This document shows positions 28,775 through 37,466 of a DNA stretch of 37,466 nt, in pieces (position 1 is the stretch's first letter; the number at the start of each line of letters is the position of its first letter). The DNA lies in assembly GCA_903858965.1 (NCBI GenBank), contig CAIOKY010000079.1, positions 1 through 37,466 of the forward strand, in the 5' to 3' direction. This DNA comes from an uncultured Nitrosomonadales bacterium. GTDB taxonomy: Bacteria; Pseudomonadota; Gammaproteobacteria; Burkholderiales; Gallionellaceae. Both the position numbers and the translations under genes were made by a program. The notes beneath the pieces were generated by a model that saw only the letters and a program-made list of their open reading frames with translations, was not told the DNA's origin and ran no database searches.

Positions 28775-30580
28775 ATGTTGCTACGCCTCACCTTCCTGAT
28801 CTTGTCCCTGTCTTTTTCCGGTATTACGCTGGGGGCGGGAGAGTCCGCGCTGATGCCGGGTGAGGTGATCGAAGGGCATGCCAAACTCGAAGAGAGTTGC
28901 ACCGAATGCCATGTCCGGTTCGACAAGGAAGCGCAGACCAAACTGTGTTCGGATTGCCACAAGGATGTGAAGGCAGATATCCAGAAGCATGAGGGATTTC
29001 ACGGCAGGCTGGAAGAAAAAGAGTGCCGTGCCTGTCATACCGAGCACCGGGGGCGCAACGCGAAGATCGCGGTGCTGGATACGAAAACATTCGACCATGC
29101 GAAGACCGACTTCCCGTTGTTGGGCGCGCACCAGAACCGGGAAAAAATAAAGTGCAAGGATTGCCACGAGACGAAGAAAAAATATCGTGAAGCGCCGTCG
29201 ACTTGTAATGCCTGTCATCGCAAGGATGACAAACACAAGGGCAGTCTGGGCACCGACTGCAAGAGCTGCCATAACGAGCGCAGCTGGAAAGAAACTAAAT
29301 TCGACCACAGTCTGGAAAAGACCCGCTTTGCGCTAAGTGGAAAGCACGTGGAGGTGAAGTGCAGTAAATGCCATGTCGACTCGACGAAATATAAGGGCGT
29401 ATCGCATGAGTGTGTGAGTTGTCATCGCAAGGACGACAAGCACAAGGGCCAATACGGCAAAAAGTGCGAGACCTGCCACACCGACAAAGACTGGAAGCAA
29501 ATCGAGTTTGATCATGATACGCAAACGAAATTCAAGTTGCTGGGCAAGCATGAATTGGCGAAATGCGTGAGTTGCCACAAGGCGCCGTTGTTTGCCAAGG
29601 AAAAGACGCCGACCACCTGTATCGCGTGTCACCGCAAAGACGATGTGCACAAGGGTGGGTTGGGCGAGAAATGCGCGACTTGCCACAACGAGGAAAAATG
29701 GAAATCCGCAAAATTCGATCATGACAAGGACACCAAATACCCTTTGTTGGGCAAGCACGTTACCACCAAGTGCGATGCCTGCCATAAACCGGAATTGAAA
29801 GTCACCGGGGAAAAGATCGCCACGGTTTGTGTCGGTTGTCACAAAAAGGATGACAAGCACAAGGACAATTTCGGAGCCAAGTGCGAGTCATGCCACAAGG
29901 AAAAAGACTGGAAGGAAATCAGCTTCGACCATGACCGCGATGCGAAATACGCCTTAAAGGGCAAGCACGAAAATGTTAAGTGTGTAGCCTGCCATACCGG
30001 CAAGCTGTATCAGCAAAAATTGGCTCAGGATTGTATTTCCTGCCACAAGAAAGACGATGTGCACAAGGAAAAGCTCGGCAAGCGCTGCGAATCCTGCCAT
30101 AACGAAAAAGATTGGAAGGACGCCAAGCTAGACCACGGACGTGCACGTTTTCCATTGCTCGGACTGCACGTCAAAGTGGAGTGCAAGAAATGTCACCAGA
30201 CACAGTTGTTCCACGATACGCCATCCGACTGCATTTCCTGCCACAAGAAGGACGATGACAAGGTTCACAAGCGCCGGTTGGGCAATAAGTGCGAGTCGTG
30301 CCACAACGCGCGGTCATGGAAGGCTTGGGATTTCGATCACGACAGCCGCACCAAATTCAAGCTCGATGGCGGACATAAAAAATTGGATTGCTACGCTTGC
30401 CATAAAAAAGAAGTCGAGGGCAGCTTCGTTGTTCCGCGTTCATGTGTCGGTTGCCACGAAGACGATGATGTACATCAAGGAAAATTCGGCCAACAATGCG
30501 AGCGCTGCCATGTCACCAGCAAATTCCGCACGCTTATTTTGGGCAACGGGCCGCAACCGCCGCTGATCCAGCTGCATTAA
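28775..30580 (+). CDS. Large multiheme c-type cytochrome, 24 CXXCH motifs, 7 tandem tri-heme modules
   Basis: Signal peptide MLLRLTFLILSLSFSGITLGA; 24 CXXCH counted; repeating ~69-aa module (e.g. FKLLGKHELAKCVSCH...TCIACHRKDDVHKGGLGEKCATCHNEEKWKSAKFDHD). Confidence 0.95.
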   Translation: MLLRLTFLILSLSFSGITLGAGESALMPGEVIEGHAKLEESCTECHVRFDKEAQTKLCSDCHKDVKADIQKHEGFHGRLEEKECRACHTEHRGRNAKIAVLDTKTFDHAKTDFPLLGAHQNREKIKCKDCHETKKKYREAPSTCNACHRKDDKHKGSLGTDCKSCHNERSWKETKFDHSLEKTRFALSGKHVEVKCSKCHVDSTKYKGVSHECVSCHRKDDKHKGQYGKKCETCHTDKDWKQIEFDHDTQTKFKLLGKHELAKCVSCHKAPLFAKEKTPTTCIACHRKDDVHKGGLGEKCATCHNEEKWKSAKFDHDKDTKYPLLGKHVTTKCDACHKPELKVTGEKIATVCVGCHKKDDKHKDNFGAKCESCHKEKDWKEISFDHDRDAKYALKGKHENVKCVACHTGKLYQQKLAQDCISCHKKDDVHKEKLGKRCESCHNEKDWKDAKLDHGRARFPLLGLHVKVECKKCHQTQLFHDTPSDCISCHKKDDDKVHKRRLGNKCESCHNARSWKAWDFDHDSRTKFKLDGGHKKLDCYACHKKEVEGSFVVPRSCVGCHEDDDVHQGKFGQQCERCHVTSKFRTLILGNGPQPPLIQLH

Positions 30581-30710
30581 TGTTGATGTTATCAGTTGGT
30601 CTTTAGCCATTGAGGATTTCTTGTCTCGCTTGCGTCGCAAGCGTTGAATGATTTTTAAGTTCAGGCAGAATGGAACCAACAAATTTCAAAGCTTGTCAGA
30701 GGGGTAGTTT

Positions 30711-31820
30711 ATGCGCGGGATTTTTATGAGGAGCGGAAAAATAATTAGCCATAATAATCTGTTTGTGGAAAACAACGGATTTCGAGTTTCAGGCTCACTG
30801 CGCTGGATCGCCGGGATGTTTATACTGCCGCTGCTGATGATGGCTGACTTTGCTTTGGCGCAGGCAGCTGATGTCGATGCTTCAAATTTCAACCATACCC
30901 AAACCGGGTTTAACCTGGTCGGTCCGCATGCTATAGCTCCGTGCGATTCTTGTCATGTTCAGGGCGTGTTCAAGGGAACCCCGCGGGATTGTGCGACCTG
31001 CCATAGTCTTGGCAACCGTATGGGGGCAACGGTAAAACCCAATACGCATATACCTACCCGCGTACCATGCGATAACTGCCACAAACCCACGACCTGGACA
31101 CCCGCGACATTCAGCCATGTGGGCGTTTCACCGGGCGCCTGCATGACTTGCCACAATGGCATGACGGCGACGGGCAAACCGAACGGACATATCATGACGA
31201 CAGCTTCATGCGACACCTGCCATCGTACCGTGGCATGGATACCCGCCGGCTTCAATCATGCTGGAGTGGTTCCGGGCACTTGCACGACTTGTCACGGGGT
31301 GACCGCGACAGGCAAACCCAGCGGGCATGTTGTTACTACTGACTCATGCGACAAATGCCACAGCACCATTGCCTGGTTGCCGGCCGGTTTTAATCACACC
31401 GGCGTGGCAGCGGGTACCTGCGCGACTTGCCACAATGGTACGACCGCGACAGGCAAACCCAGCGGGCATGTTGTCACTACAGCTTCATGCGACAGCTGTC
31501 ACACGACGACAACCTGGTTGGGCGCAACGTTCAATCACGCAGGTGTGGTGGCAGGTACCTGCGCGACTTGCCATAACGGCACGACCGCAACGGGCGTGGG
31601 TGGTTCGCCTACGACACGCTATCCTTCCTATTCGGGCCATGTGCCCACGACTTATTGGACTTCATGCGATGTTTGCCACAAGTCAACGACGACTTTCCTG
31701 AATGCCAAGGTGCACGGATCGGGTGCTGTTGTTTCAGGCAAATGCAACGTATGTCATAGCCACCATAATAACTCGACATCGTGCGACAAATGTCATTCCA
31801 CCAGTACTTGGGACAAATAA
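30711..31820 (+). CDS. Multiheme c-type cytochrome, 13 CXXCH motifs in ~47-aa di-heme repeats
   Basis: 13 CXXCH counted; repeat FNHAGVVPGTCTTCHGVTATGKPSGHVVTTDSCDKCHSTIAWLPAG; N-terminal hydrophobic export signal. Confidence 0.93.
   Translation: MRGIFMRSGKIISHNNLFVENNGFRVSGSLRWIAGMFILPLLMMADFALAQAADVDASNFNHTQTGFNLVGPHAIAPCDSCHVQGVFKGTPRDCATCHSLGNRMGATVKPNTHIPTRVPCDNCHKPTTWTPATFSHVGVSPGACMTCHNGMTATGKPNGHIMTTASCDTCHRTVAWIPAGFNHAGVVPGTCTTCHGVTATGKPSGHVVTTDSCDKCHSTIAWLPAGFNHTGVAAGTCATCHNGTTATGKPSGHVVTTASCDSCHTTTTWLGATFNHAGVVAGTCATCHNGTTATGVGGSPTTRYPSYSGHVPTTYWTSCDVCHKSTTTFLNAKVHGSGAVVSGKCNVCHSHHNNSTSCDKCHSTSTWDK
31230..31600 (+). repeat. ~141-bp tandem coding repeats in the 13-heme cytochrome gene
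   Basis: GACCGCGACAGGCAAACCCAGCGGGCATGTTGT at 31301 and 31442; GGTACCTGCGCGACTTGCCA at 31413 and 31554: both 141 bp apart. Confidence 0.85.
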
Positions 31821-31943
31821 CAGTGAAATTGGCAGAGAGGGCACGCTTGATAGCGCCTCGATAGTGATGGCATCGCTATACGCTTTGCCCATTGTGACAA
31901 TGGAAAAGGAAAGATATTGAAGGTCATTGGCAAGTTGCAGACT

Positions 31944-34052
31944 ATGCGAAATTACACACGTTCGTTTAATCTCCTGGCAGTCGCCCTGATGTTGAACGGG
32001 TTTGCCATAAAGCAAGCCCAAGCTCATGTGATCGATCGCATCGAGATCAATCATGCGGGAGATGAAGCGGAGATCCAGATCCAGTTCGACATGAAGATAC
32101 AGTATCTGCGCGAGGCTTCCCTCAACAATAACGAGATACATGTTTTCATCAAGTTGCTGGAAGCCGATCCTGATCCGAGCCTGGTTCCGGAGGCAATGGA
32201 ATCGCCGCCGTCGGAGATTGCCCCGCATTTCACGGTGAGGTTTCCCGAACTCGATTCGTCGGTAGCCATCACTTTCGACGAGAAAGTGGCCTACCGTGTC
32301 CAGCCTGGAAAGGATGGGCGCAGCATCAGTATCTTTACACCGGTGATCAAACCGAAAGCCGCTCTTCCGGCCGAAGAGACAGTGCCTGCGCTAACGGCGC
32401 GAACGCCTGAACAGGTCGAGCAGGATGCCAAACAGTTGATGGACAGCGCCCAGAATGCGCTCCAGCAGGAGCAAGTAGTCACGGCAATAGAATCGCTGAA
32501 CCGGCTGCTCAATCTTCCACCCAACCAGCAATCCCAGATTGGTCAGGAGTTGATTGGCGAGGCGCGCGAAAGGAACGGTGAGTACGACAAGGCGCGTGTC
32601 GAGTATGAGTTGTACCTGAAGCTTTATCCGGATGCCGCAGATGCCGCAAAAGTGAAAGGACGGCTGGCGGGTTTGCCCGAGGTTGGTGCCAAGCCGGTTC
32701 AGCATGTTACCCAGAAGAAATCTGTCAATGAGAAGATGATGATCTATGGCGGCATCTCCCAGAATTACTACAAGGGCATGTCGCATACGGACACCACGAC
32801 CGCGGTCAGCAATGGGGTCTCCACGGCATCGCTTACCAGCACTGATCAATCGATGCTGGTCTCGTCGCTGGATATGACCGGGCGCAAGCGTACCGAGAAC
32901 ACCGATACGCGTATCGTGGTGCGCGACGTTTACAATGCGAACTTCCTGCATGGGCAGACCAGCTATAACAGGTTGAACTCGGCCTATATCGAACAGAGTG
33001 CACGCGACCACAGCTACCTGTACCGCGTGGGCCGGCAGACGGGAACGTCGGGAGGTACACCTAGTCGTTTCGACGGTGCATTGTTGGGCTATAGCCCGAA
33101 TTCAATTTGGCGCATCAATGGTGTCGTCGGCACACCGGTGGATTTTTACGGCAGCAACACTGAAAGCAAAAACTTCGCAGGCATGAGCGTCGATCTGACC
33201 CGCTTGCCTGAACAATGGAGCGGCAGCGGATATTTTGTCGAGCAAAAGGTCGCCGGCATCGTGGATCGCCGCGCGGTCGGGATGGAAGCCCATTACTTTG
33301 ATGCGCAGCGCAATTACATGGGGTTGCTTGATTACGATACCTTGTTCAAGGCGGTCAATTACGCGACGCTCCAGGGGAACTGGATAACAAGCGCGGGCGG
33401 CAACTACAACCTGCTGTTGGATCGTCGCAAGTCGCCACCGCTGCAAATCACCAATGCGTTGCCGGGGCAGACCATGCAGTCCGTATCGGCATTATTGCAG
33501 TCCGGTGTATCTGCGGATACGCTGCGCGCCGATGCACAAACATTGACTCAAACAACCAACTTGTTTCTCGTCGGGATGACACAGCCCTATTCCGCGCATT
33601 GGCGGGTGGGTGGTGATTTCCGCATCGCCAATACTTCCGCTGCCGGTGCAGTGGGTACTGTGCCCGCTGTCCCCGCTAGCGGAAACTCATACATCTACAC
33701 GGCCCAGGCGATAGGCAACAGCTTGTTCCTGGATAATGACCTGAATGTGATCAGCGCGAGTTATGTCGATGACCCAAAATTTGCGGGACGGTCCATGTTA
33801 TTCAACCGTGTCGAGACCTTGCGACAAAATTGGCGGCTGGATATGTCGTTGCAGCTCTATGATGAGAGCGACCAGTCGGGCAGTCACCAGAGGCGGATCA
33901 CACCCAGCCTCAAATTGGGTTATCACTTGAACGACTCAATCAGCCTCGAAGGTGAGGGTGGGATCGAAAATACTCATACCTATAGCGCAACCCAGGATGA
34001 CAAGACACGGCGCAGGTATTTCTATGTCGGGTATCGCTGGGACTTTAGATAG
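31944..34052 (+). CDS. Outer-membrane beta-barrel porin with N-terminal periplasmic domain (porin-cytochrome complex type)
   Basis: Signal peptide MRNYTRSFNLLAVALMLNGFAIKQAQA; TPR-like/linker segment; amphipathic beta-strand pattern to C-terminal YFYVGYRWDFR ending in aromatic-x-Phe-Arg. ATG 31944 preferred to the TTG at 31917. Confidence 0.82.
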   Translation: MRNYTRSFNLLAVALMLNGFAIKQAQAHVIDRIEINHAGDEAEIQIQFDMKIQYLREASLNNNEIHVFIKLLEADPDPSLVPEAMESPPSEIAPHFTVRFPELDSSVAITFDEKVAYRVQPGKDGRSISIFTPVIKPKAALPAEETVPALTARTPEQVEQDAKQLMDSAQNALQQEQVVTAIESLNRLLNLPPNQQSQIGQELIGEARERNGEYDKARVEYELYLKLYPDAADAAKVKGRLAGLPEVGAKPVQHVTQKKSVNEKMMIYGGISQNYYKGMSHTDTTTAVSNGVSTASLTSTDQSMLVSSLDMTGRKRTENTDTRIVVRDVYNANFLHGQTSYNRLNSAYIEQSARDHSYLYRVGRQTGTSGGTPSRFDGALLGYSPNSIWRINGVVGTPVDFYGSNTESKNFAGMSVDLTRLPEQWSGSGYFVEQKVAGIVDRRAVGMEAHYFDAQRNYMGLLDYDTLFKAVNYATLQGNWITSAGGNYNLLLDRRKSPPLQITNALPGQTMQSVSALLQSGVSADTLRADAQTLTQTTNLFLVGMTQPYSAHWRVGGDFRIANTSAAGAVGTVPAVPASGNSYIYTAQAIGNSLFLDNDLNVISASYVDDPKFAGRSMLFNRVETLRQNWRLDMSLQLYDESDQSGSHQRRITPSLKLGYHLNDSISLEGEGGIENTHTYSATQDDKTRRRYFYVGYRWDFR

Positions 34053-34067
34053 TTTTTTCTGGAAAGC

Positions 34068-34559
34068 TTAAGCCTTCCGGTCGTAAACCACGAAGTGATA
34101 GGGGTAGGCGTTCTTCTCATCCGGTGCGTGGCTGTCGCGACTGGTTTCCTGCCATTGCTTGTCATCGAATTCCGTGAAGTATGCATCGCCCGGTATATCG
34201 GCATCGATCTCGGTCAGGTAGATGCGGTCGGCAAGATGGATCGCTTGACGATAAAGTTCTGCGCCGCCGATCACAAAAATCTCATCTTCGTCCTTTGCGC
34301 AGGCCTCAATCGCTTTTTCCAGCGAATCCTCGATGATGCAACCTTCAAACTTTGAGCTGCGCGTGACTACTACCGAAAAGCGCCCCGGCAATGGTTTGCC
34401 GATTGACTCATAAGTCTTGCGTCCCATTATGATGTGATGCTTCATAGTGAGAATTTTGAAATTTTTCAGGTCGGCGGGCAGATGCCACGGCAGCGTGTTG
34501 TTCACGCCAATCACGCGGTTTTTCGCCATTGCGACGATCAGCGAGATGCGCGGTTTCAT
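34068..34559 (-). CDS. folA: Dihydrofolate reductase
   Basis: [60 protein letters not shown]...[14 protein letters not shown]. Start revised; overlaps the thyA stop (ATGA). Confidence 0.97.
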   Translation of the reverse strand: MKPRISLIVAMAKNRVIGVNNTLPWHLPADLKNFKILTMKHHIIMGRKTYESIGKPLPGRFSVVVTRSSKFEGCIIEDSLEKAIEACAKDEDEIFVIGGAELYRQAIHLADRIYLTEIDADIPGDAYFTEFDDKQWQETSRDSHAPDEKNAYPYHFVVYDRKA

Positions 34560-35350
34560 ACCGCGACCGGTGCCTTGATCGCGGGATGAGGATCGTAGCC
34601 TTCCAGCGTGAAATCCTCGAACTTGAATGCAAAGATATCCTTCACTGCCGGATTGATGCGCATCGTCGGCAGCGGGCGCGGCTCGCGCGACAGTTGCAGC
34701 GCAGTCTGTTCCACGTGGTTCGAATACAGGTGTGCATCGCCGAAGGTATGCACGAACTCGCCGGGCTGCAAGTCGCACACTTGCGCCATCATCATCGTCA
34801 GCAGTGCGTAGCTGGCGATATTGAAAGGCACGCCGAGGAAGATGTCGGCGCTGCGCTGATACAGCTGGCAGGACAATTTTCCATCCGCGACATAAAACTG
34901 GAAGAACGTATGACAGGGTGCCAGTGCCATCTGGTCGAGTTCCCCGACGTTCCACGCCGACACGATGATGCGGCGCGAATCGGGATTGCCCTTGATCTGG
35001 TCGACGGCCATTTTGATCTGGTCCACCACGCGGCCATCCACGGTCGCCCACGAGCGCCATTGCTTGCCGTACACCGGGCCGAGGTTGCCGTTCTTGTCGG
35101 CCCATTCGTCCCAGATCTTGACGCCGTTGTCCTTGAGGTACTTGATGTTGGTGTCGCCCTGCAGGAACCACAGCAGTTCGTGCACGATGGATTTCATATG
35201 GCATTTCTTGGTGGTGACTAGCGGGAAACCTTCCTGCAGGTTAAAGCGCATCTGGTAGCCGAACACGCTGGTCGTGCCGGTGCCGGTGCGGTCGGTTTTT
35301 TTCGTGCCGTGGGTTAGCACATGCTGCATCAGGTCCAAATATTGGCGCAT
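34556..35350 (-). CDS. thyA: Thymidylate synthase
   Basis: [72 protein letters not shown]...[43 protein letters not shown] 35350 preferred to 35386. Confidence 0.98.
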   Translation of the reverse strand: MRQYLDLMQHVLTHGTKKTDRTGTGTTSVFGYQMRFNLQEGFPLVTTKKCHMKSIVHELLWFLQGDTNIKYLKDNGVKIWDEWADKNGNLGPVYGKQWRSWATVDGRVVDQIKMAVDQIKGNPDSRRIIVSAWNVGELDQMALAPCHTFFQFYVADGKLSCQLYQRSADIFLGVPFNIASYALLTMMMAQVCDLQPGEFVHTFGDAHLYSNHVEQTALQLSREPRPLPTMRINPAVKDIFAFKFEDFTLEGYDPHPAIKAPVAV

Positions 35351-35410
35351 AATTCCTAGCGTTGAATGCCCGTATAATCGTGGCATTGTTGAATGACTTT
35401 CGAGGACGTA

Positions 35411-36850
35411 ATGCTAGCACAACTGACCGCTTCTACTTCACTGCCCAAGACCCTGAAAGCAGCCCACCTGCTGGTGCTATTGCCCAAGGGAAAATCATTG
35501 CCCAAGGATGTGCCGCATCGCGAATTGCTGACCGCGGTGCTCAAGCGCCGCGCCATCAAGGCGGAGGAATTTGCCGCGCCCGTTGCGGCGAACCATACCG
35601 ATGGCAGCCTGATCGTTTGGGCAGCGCTGGACTTCAACAAGACCCATTTTGCCGTGCAGATACAAGTGCGCAAGGCCATGCAGTTGCTGCTGGACGAACA
35701 GCCGGTCGGCGTTTCCATCGTCGTGCTGGGCGATACCGCGCAGCGCACACAAGCTGCCGAAGCGGCGGTGTATGCGGCGTGGGTGAACGGCGCGCGGCTG
35801 CCATTGCACAAGAAAAAAGCCGACCAGCGCAAGCCGCTGCAAAAGATCGCGCTGTACGGTTTTGCCGACAAAAAAATATTTGATGAGTTCAAAGCACAAG
35901 CGGCGGGCAACCTGCTGTGCCGCACGCTGACCGTGCTGCCGCCCAACGAACTCACGCCCGGCATGTACCGCAAGCGCGTCAAGGAATTGGCCAAGGCGCA
36001 GGGCTGGAAGCATGAGGAGTTCGACATGAAGGCGTTGCGCAAGATGGGTGCGGGCGCGTTCGTTGCAGTTGCGCAGGGCAGCCATGAAGAGGATGCCGCG
36101 ATCGTGCATCTGCGTTATCGCCATACCAAGGCCAAGCAAATCGTTGCATTGGTCGGCAAGGGCATCTGCTTCGACACCGGCGGACACAACCTCAAGCCCG
36201 CGCGCTACATGCACGGCATGCACGAGGATATGAACGGCTCGGCGGTCGCGCTCGGCATTCTGCTCGCCGCCACGCAGCAAAAACTGCCGGTCAACATCGA
36301 CTGCTGGCTGGCCATCGCGCAAAACCATATCGGCCCGAAAGCCTACAAGCAGAACGATATCGTCAAGGCGCTCAACGGTACGACCATCGAGATTATGCAC
36401 ACCGATGCCGAAGGCCGCATGGTGCTGGCCGACACGCTCACGCTCGCCTCGCGCGCCAAGCCCAACCTGCTGATCGACTTCGCCACGCTTACCGGCAGCA
36501 TGGCCGTGGCGCTGGGCGCGCGCTACAGCGGCGTGTTGGGCAACTGCGACGAGCTGTTACAAAAAGCCGTGCAAGCTGGACAGCAAAGCGGCGAGCGCTT
36601 GTGCGTCTTTCCGATGGATGAAGATTACGAGCCCGCGCTGGATTCCAAGGTCGCCGACATCAAGCAATGCACGCTGGATGGCGAAGCCGACCACATCCTC
36701 GCGGCGCGCTTCCTGAAGCGCTTTCTGGAGCACGACGTACCGTGGCTACATGTGGACTTGTCCTCCAGCCGCTGTGAAGGCGGGCTGGGCAGCGTGGCGA
36801 GCGACGTGACCGGCTTCGGCGTGGGCTGGGGATTGCGCATGTTGAAATGA
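35411..36850 (+). CDS. M17 leucyl aminopeptidase family protein
   Basis: [35 protein letters not shown]...[22 protein letters not shown]...[11 protein letters not shown]. Confidence 0.92.
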   Translation: MLAQLTASTSLPKTLKAAHLLVLLPKGKSLPKDVPHRELLTAVLKRRAIKAEEFAAPVAANHTDGSLIVWAALDFNKTHFAVQIQVRKAMQLLLDEQPVGVSIVVLGDTAQRTQAAEAAVYAAWVNGARLPLHKKKADQRKPLQKIALYGFADKKIFDEFKAQAAGNLLCRTLTVLPPNELTPGMYRKRVKELAKAQGWKHEEFDMKALRKMGAGAFVAVAQGSHEEDAAIVHLRYRHTKAKQIVALVGKGICFDTGGHNLKPARYMHGMHEDMNGSAVALGILLAATQQKLPVNIDCWLAIAQNHIGPKAYKQNDIVKALNGTTIEIMHTDAEGRMVLADTLTLASRAKPNLLIDFATLTGSMAVALGARYSGVLGNCDELLQKAVQAGQQSGERLCVFPMDEDYEPALDSKVADIKQCTLDGEADHILAARFLKRFLEHDVPWLHVDLSSSRCEGGLGSVASDVTGFGVGWGLRMLK

Positions 36851-36905
36851 TGCCGTCCTGAAGGTATAGAATACTGGCGTATCAAACGACAGAAAGGAGT
36901 TTGCG

Positions 36906-37355
36906 ATGAAAAAGATTATTGCTCATGTACTCTGGACCACATTGGTATTACTGGCGGTGGCGATGCCTGCCTACTCGGCGCTGAATATTGGCGTCACAGC
37001 ACCAACCTTCGTGACACAGGCTTCGATGGGCGGCAAGGTATTCACTTACTCGCTCGCCGACGCGCTGAAGAAAGGGCCGGTCGTGCTGTATTTTTATCCG
37101 GCAGCATTCACGCCGGGCTGCACGATAGAGGCGCACGATTTTGCCGACGCGATCGAAAAGTATCAGGCACTGGGCGCGACCGTGATCGGCGTGTCGCGTG
37201 ACGATATCGAGAAGCTCAACCGGTTTTCGGTCAGCGAATGTCGCAGCAAGTTCCCGGTGGCGGCGGACCCCGACCAGAGCATCATGAAATCCTACGATGC
37301 GATCCTTGCGGTCAAGCCGGAATACGCCAACCGCACATCTTATGGGCACCTCTAA
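36906..37355 (+). pseudogene. Peroxiredoxin (AhpC/TSA, BCP-like, exported), 3' end disrupted
   Basis: Signal peptide MKKIIAHVLWTTLVLLAVAMPAYSA; VVLYFYPAAFTPGCTIEAHDFADAIEKYQALGATVIGVSRDDIEKLNRFS; family sequence lost after VKPEYANRTSY, where IS-end-like sequence begins. Confidence 0.8.
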
Positions 37356-37466
37356 AAATTGCTTACGAATTCACCTTTTTGTCAGATGGAGGATGTTGGA
37401 TGGATTCGCAGAGGCTGTAAATGTTGCATCTGCCTTACGTAGAAAGCTGGGTGCCACGTTCCATTG
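37344..37466. mobile_element. Probable insertion sequence left end (IS5-like terminus suspected), truncated by window edge
   Basis: GGGCACCTCTAAAAATTGC begins exactly where the peroxiredoxin reading frame is lost; resembles an IS terminal inverted repeat. Transposase not visible. Confidence 0.55.

Noticed and set aside
30627-30643. CGCTTGCGTCGCAAGCG palindrome between the two cytochrome genes
   Set aside because: Short inverted repeat without a clear T-tract; could be a weak terminator or a chance palindrome, not enough to call a feature.
34560-35204. N-terminal extension of the folA ORF ([19 protein letters not shown]...)
   Set aside because: Out-of-frame translation of thyA; the real DHFR begins at 34559 with [14 protein letters not shown].
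35495-36400. 301-aa minus-strand ORF antisense to the M17 aminopeptidase
   Set aside because: Antisense shadow of a well-conserved gene.
1-37466. CRISPR arrays, diversity-generating retroelements, retrons
   Set aside because: No direct-repeat/spacer arrays, reverse transcriptase or Cas ORFs were seen. The repeats found are coding (heme modules) or tRNA-derived.

Overview
The window looks chromosomal and betaproteobacterial. The gene order, together with a multiheme cytochrome/porin locus, suggests a Gallionellaceae-like iron oxidiser; this is inference. Housekeeping blocks recognised are ctpA-envC-gpmI (-), rhodanese-grxC-secB-SH3-gpsA (+), thiS-thiG-trmB (-), dnaE (+), metG (-), dcd (+), thyA-folA (-) and an M17 aminopeptidase (+). 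Accessory or notable regions are: (1) an ArsR/RND/TauE/DUF2892 cluster between gpmI and the rhodanese gene, whose ArsR regulator has two cysteines 66 residues apart, as in BigR/SqrR persulfide sensors; (2) a ~1.69 kb integrase-less element bounded by a perfect 37-bp direct repeat of the 5' half of tRNA-Gly(CCC), which leaves a 5'-half tRNA stub on the native promoter and supplies a new sigma70-like promoter to the intact tRNA; (3) a b-type membrane protein / 24-heme repeat cytochrome / 13-heme repeat cytochrome / outer-membrane porin operon, a candidate extracellular electron transfer conduit; (4) a peroxiredoxin gene cut off at its 3' end by what looks like an insertion-sequence terminus at the right edge. 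The tRNA-Gly element is the best candidate for something undescribed. All family calls come from reading the translations; no database search was run.
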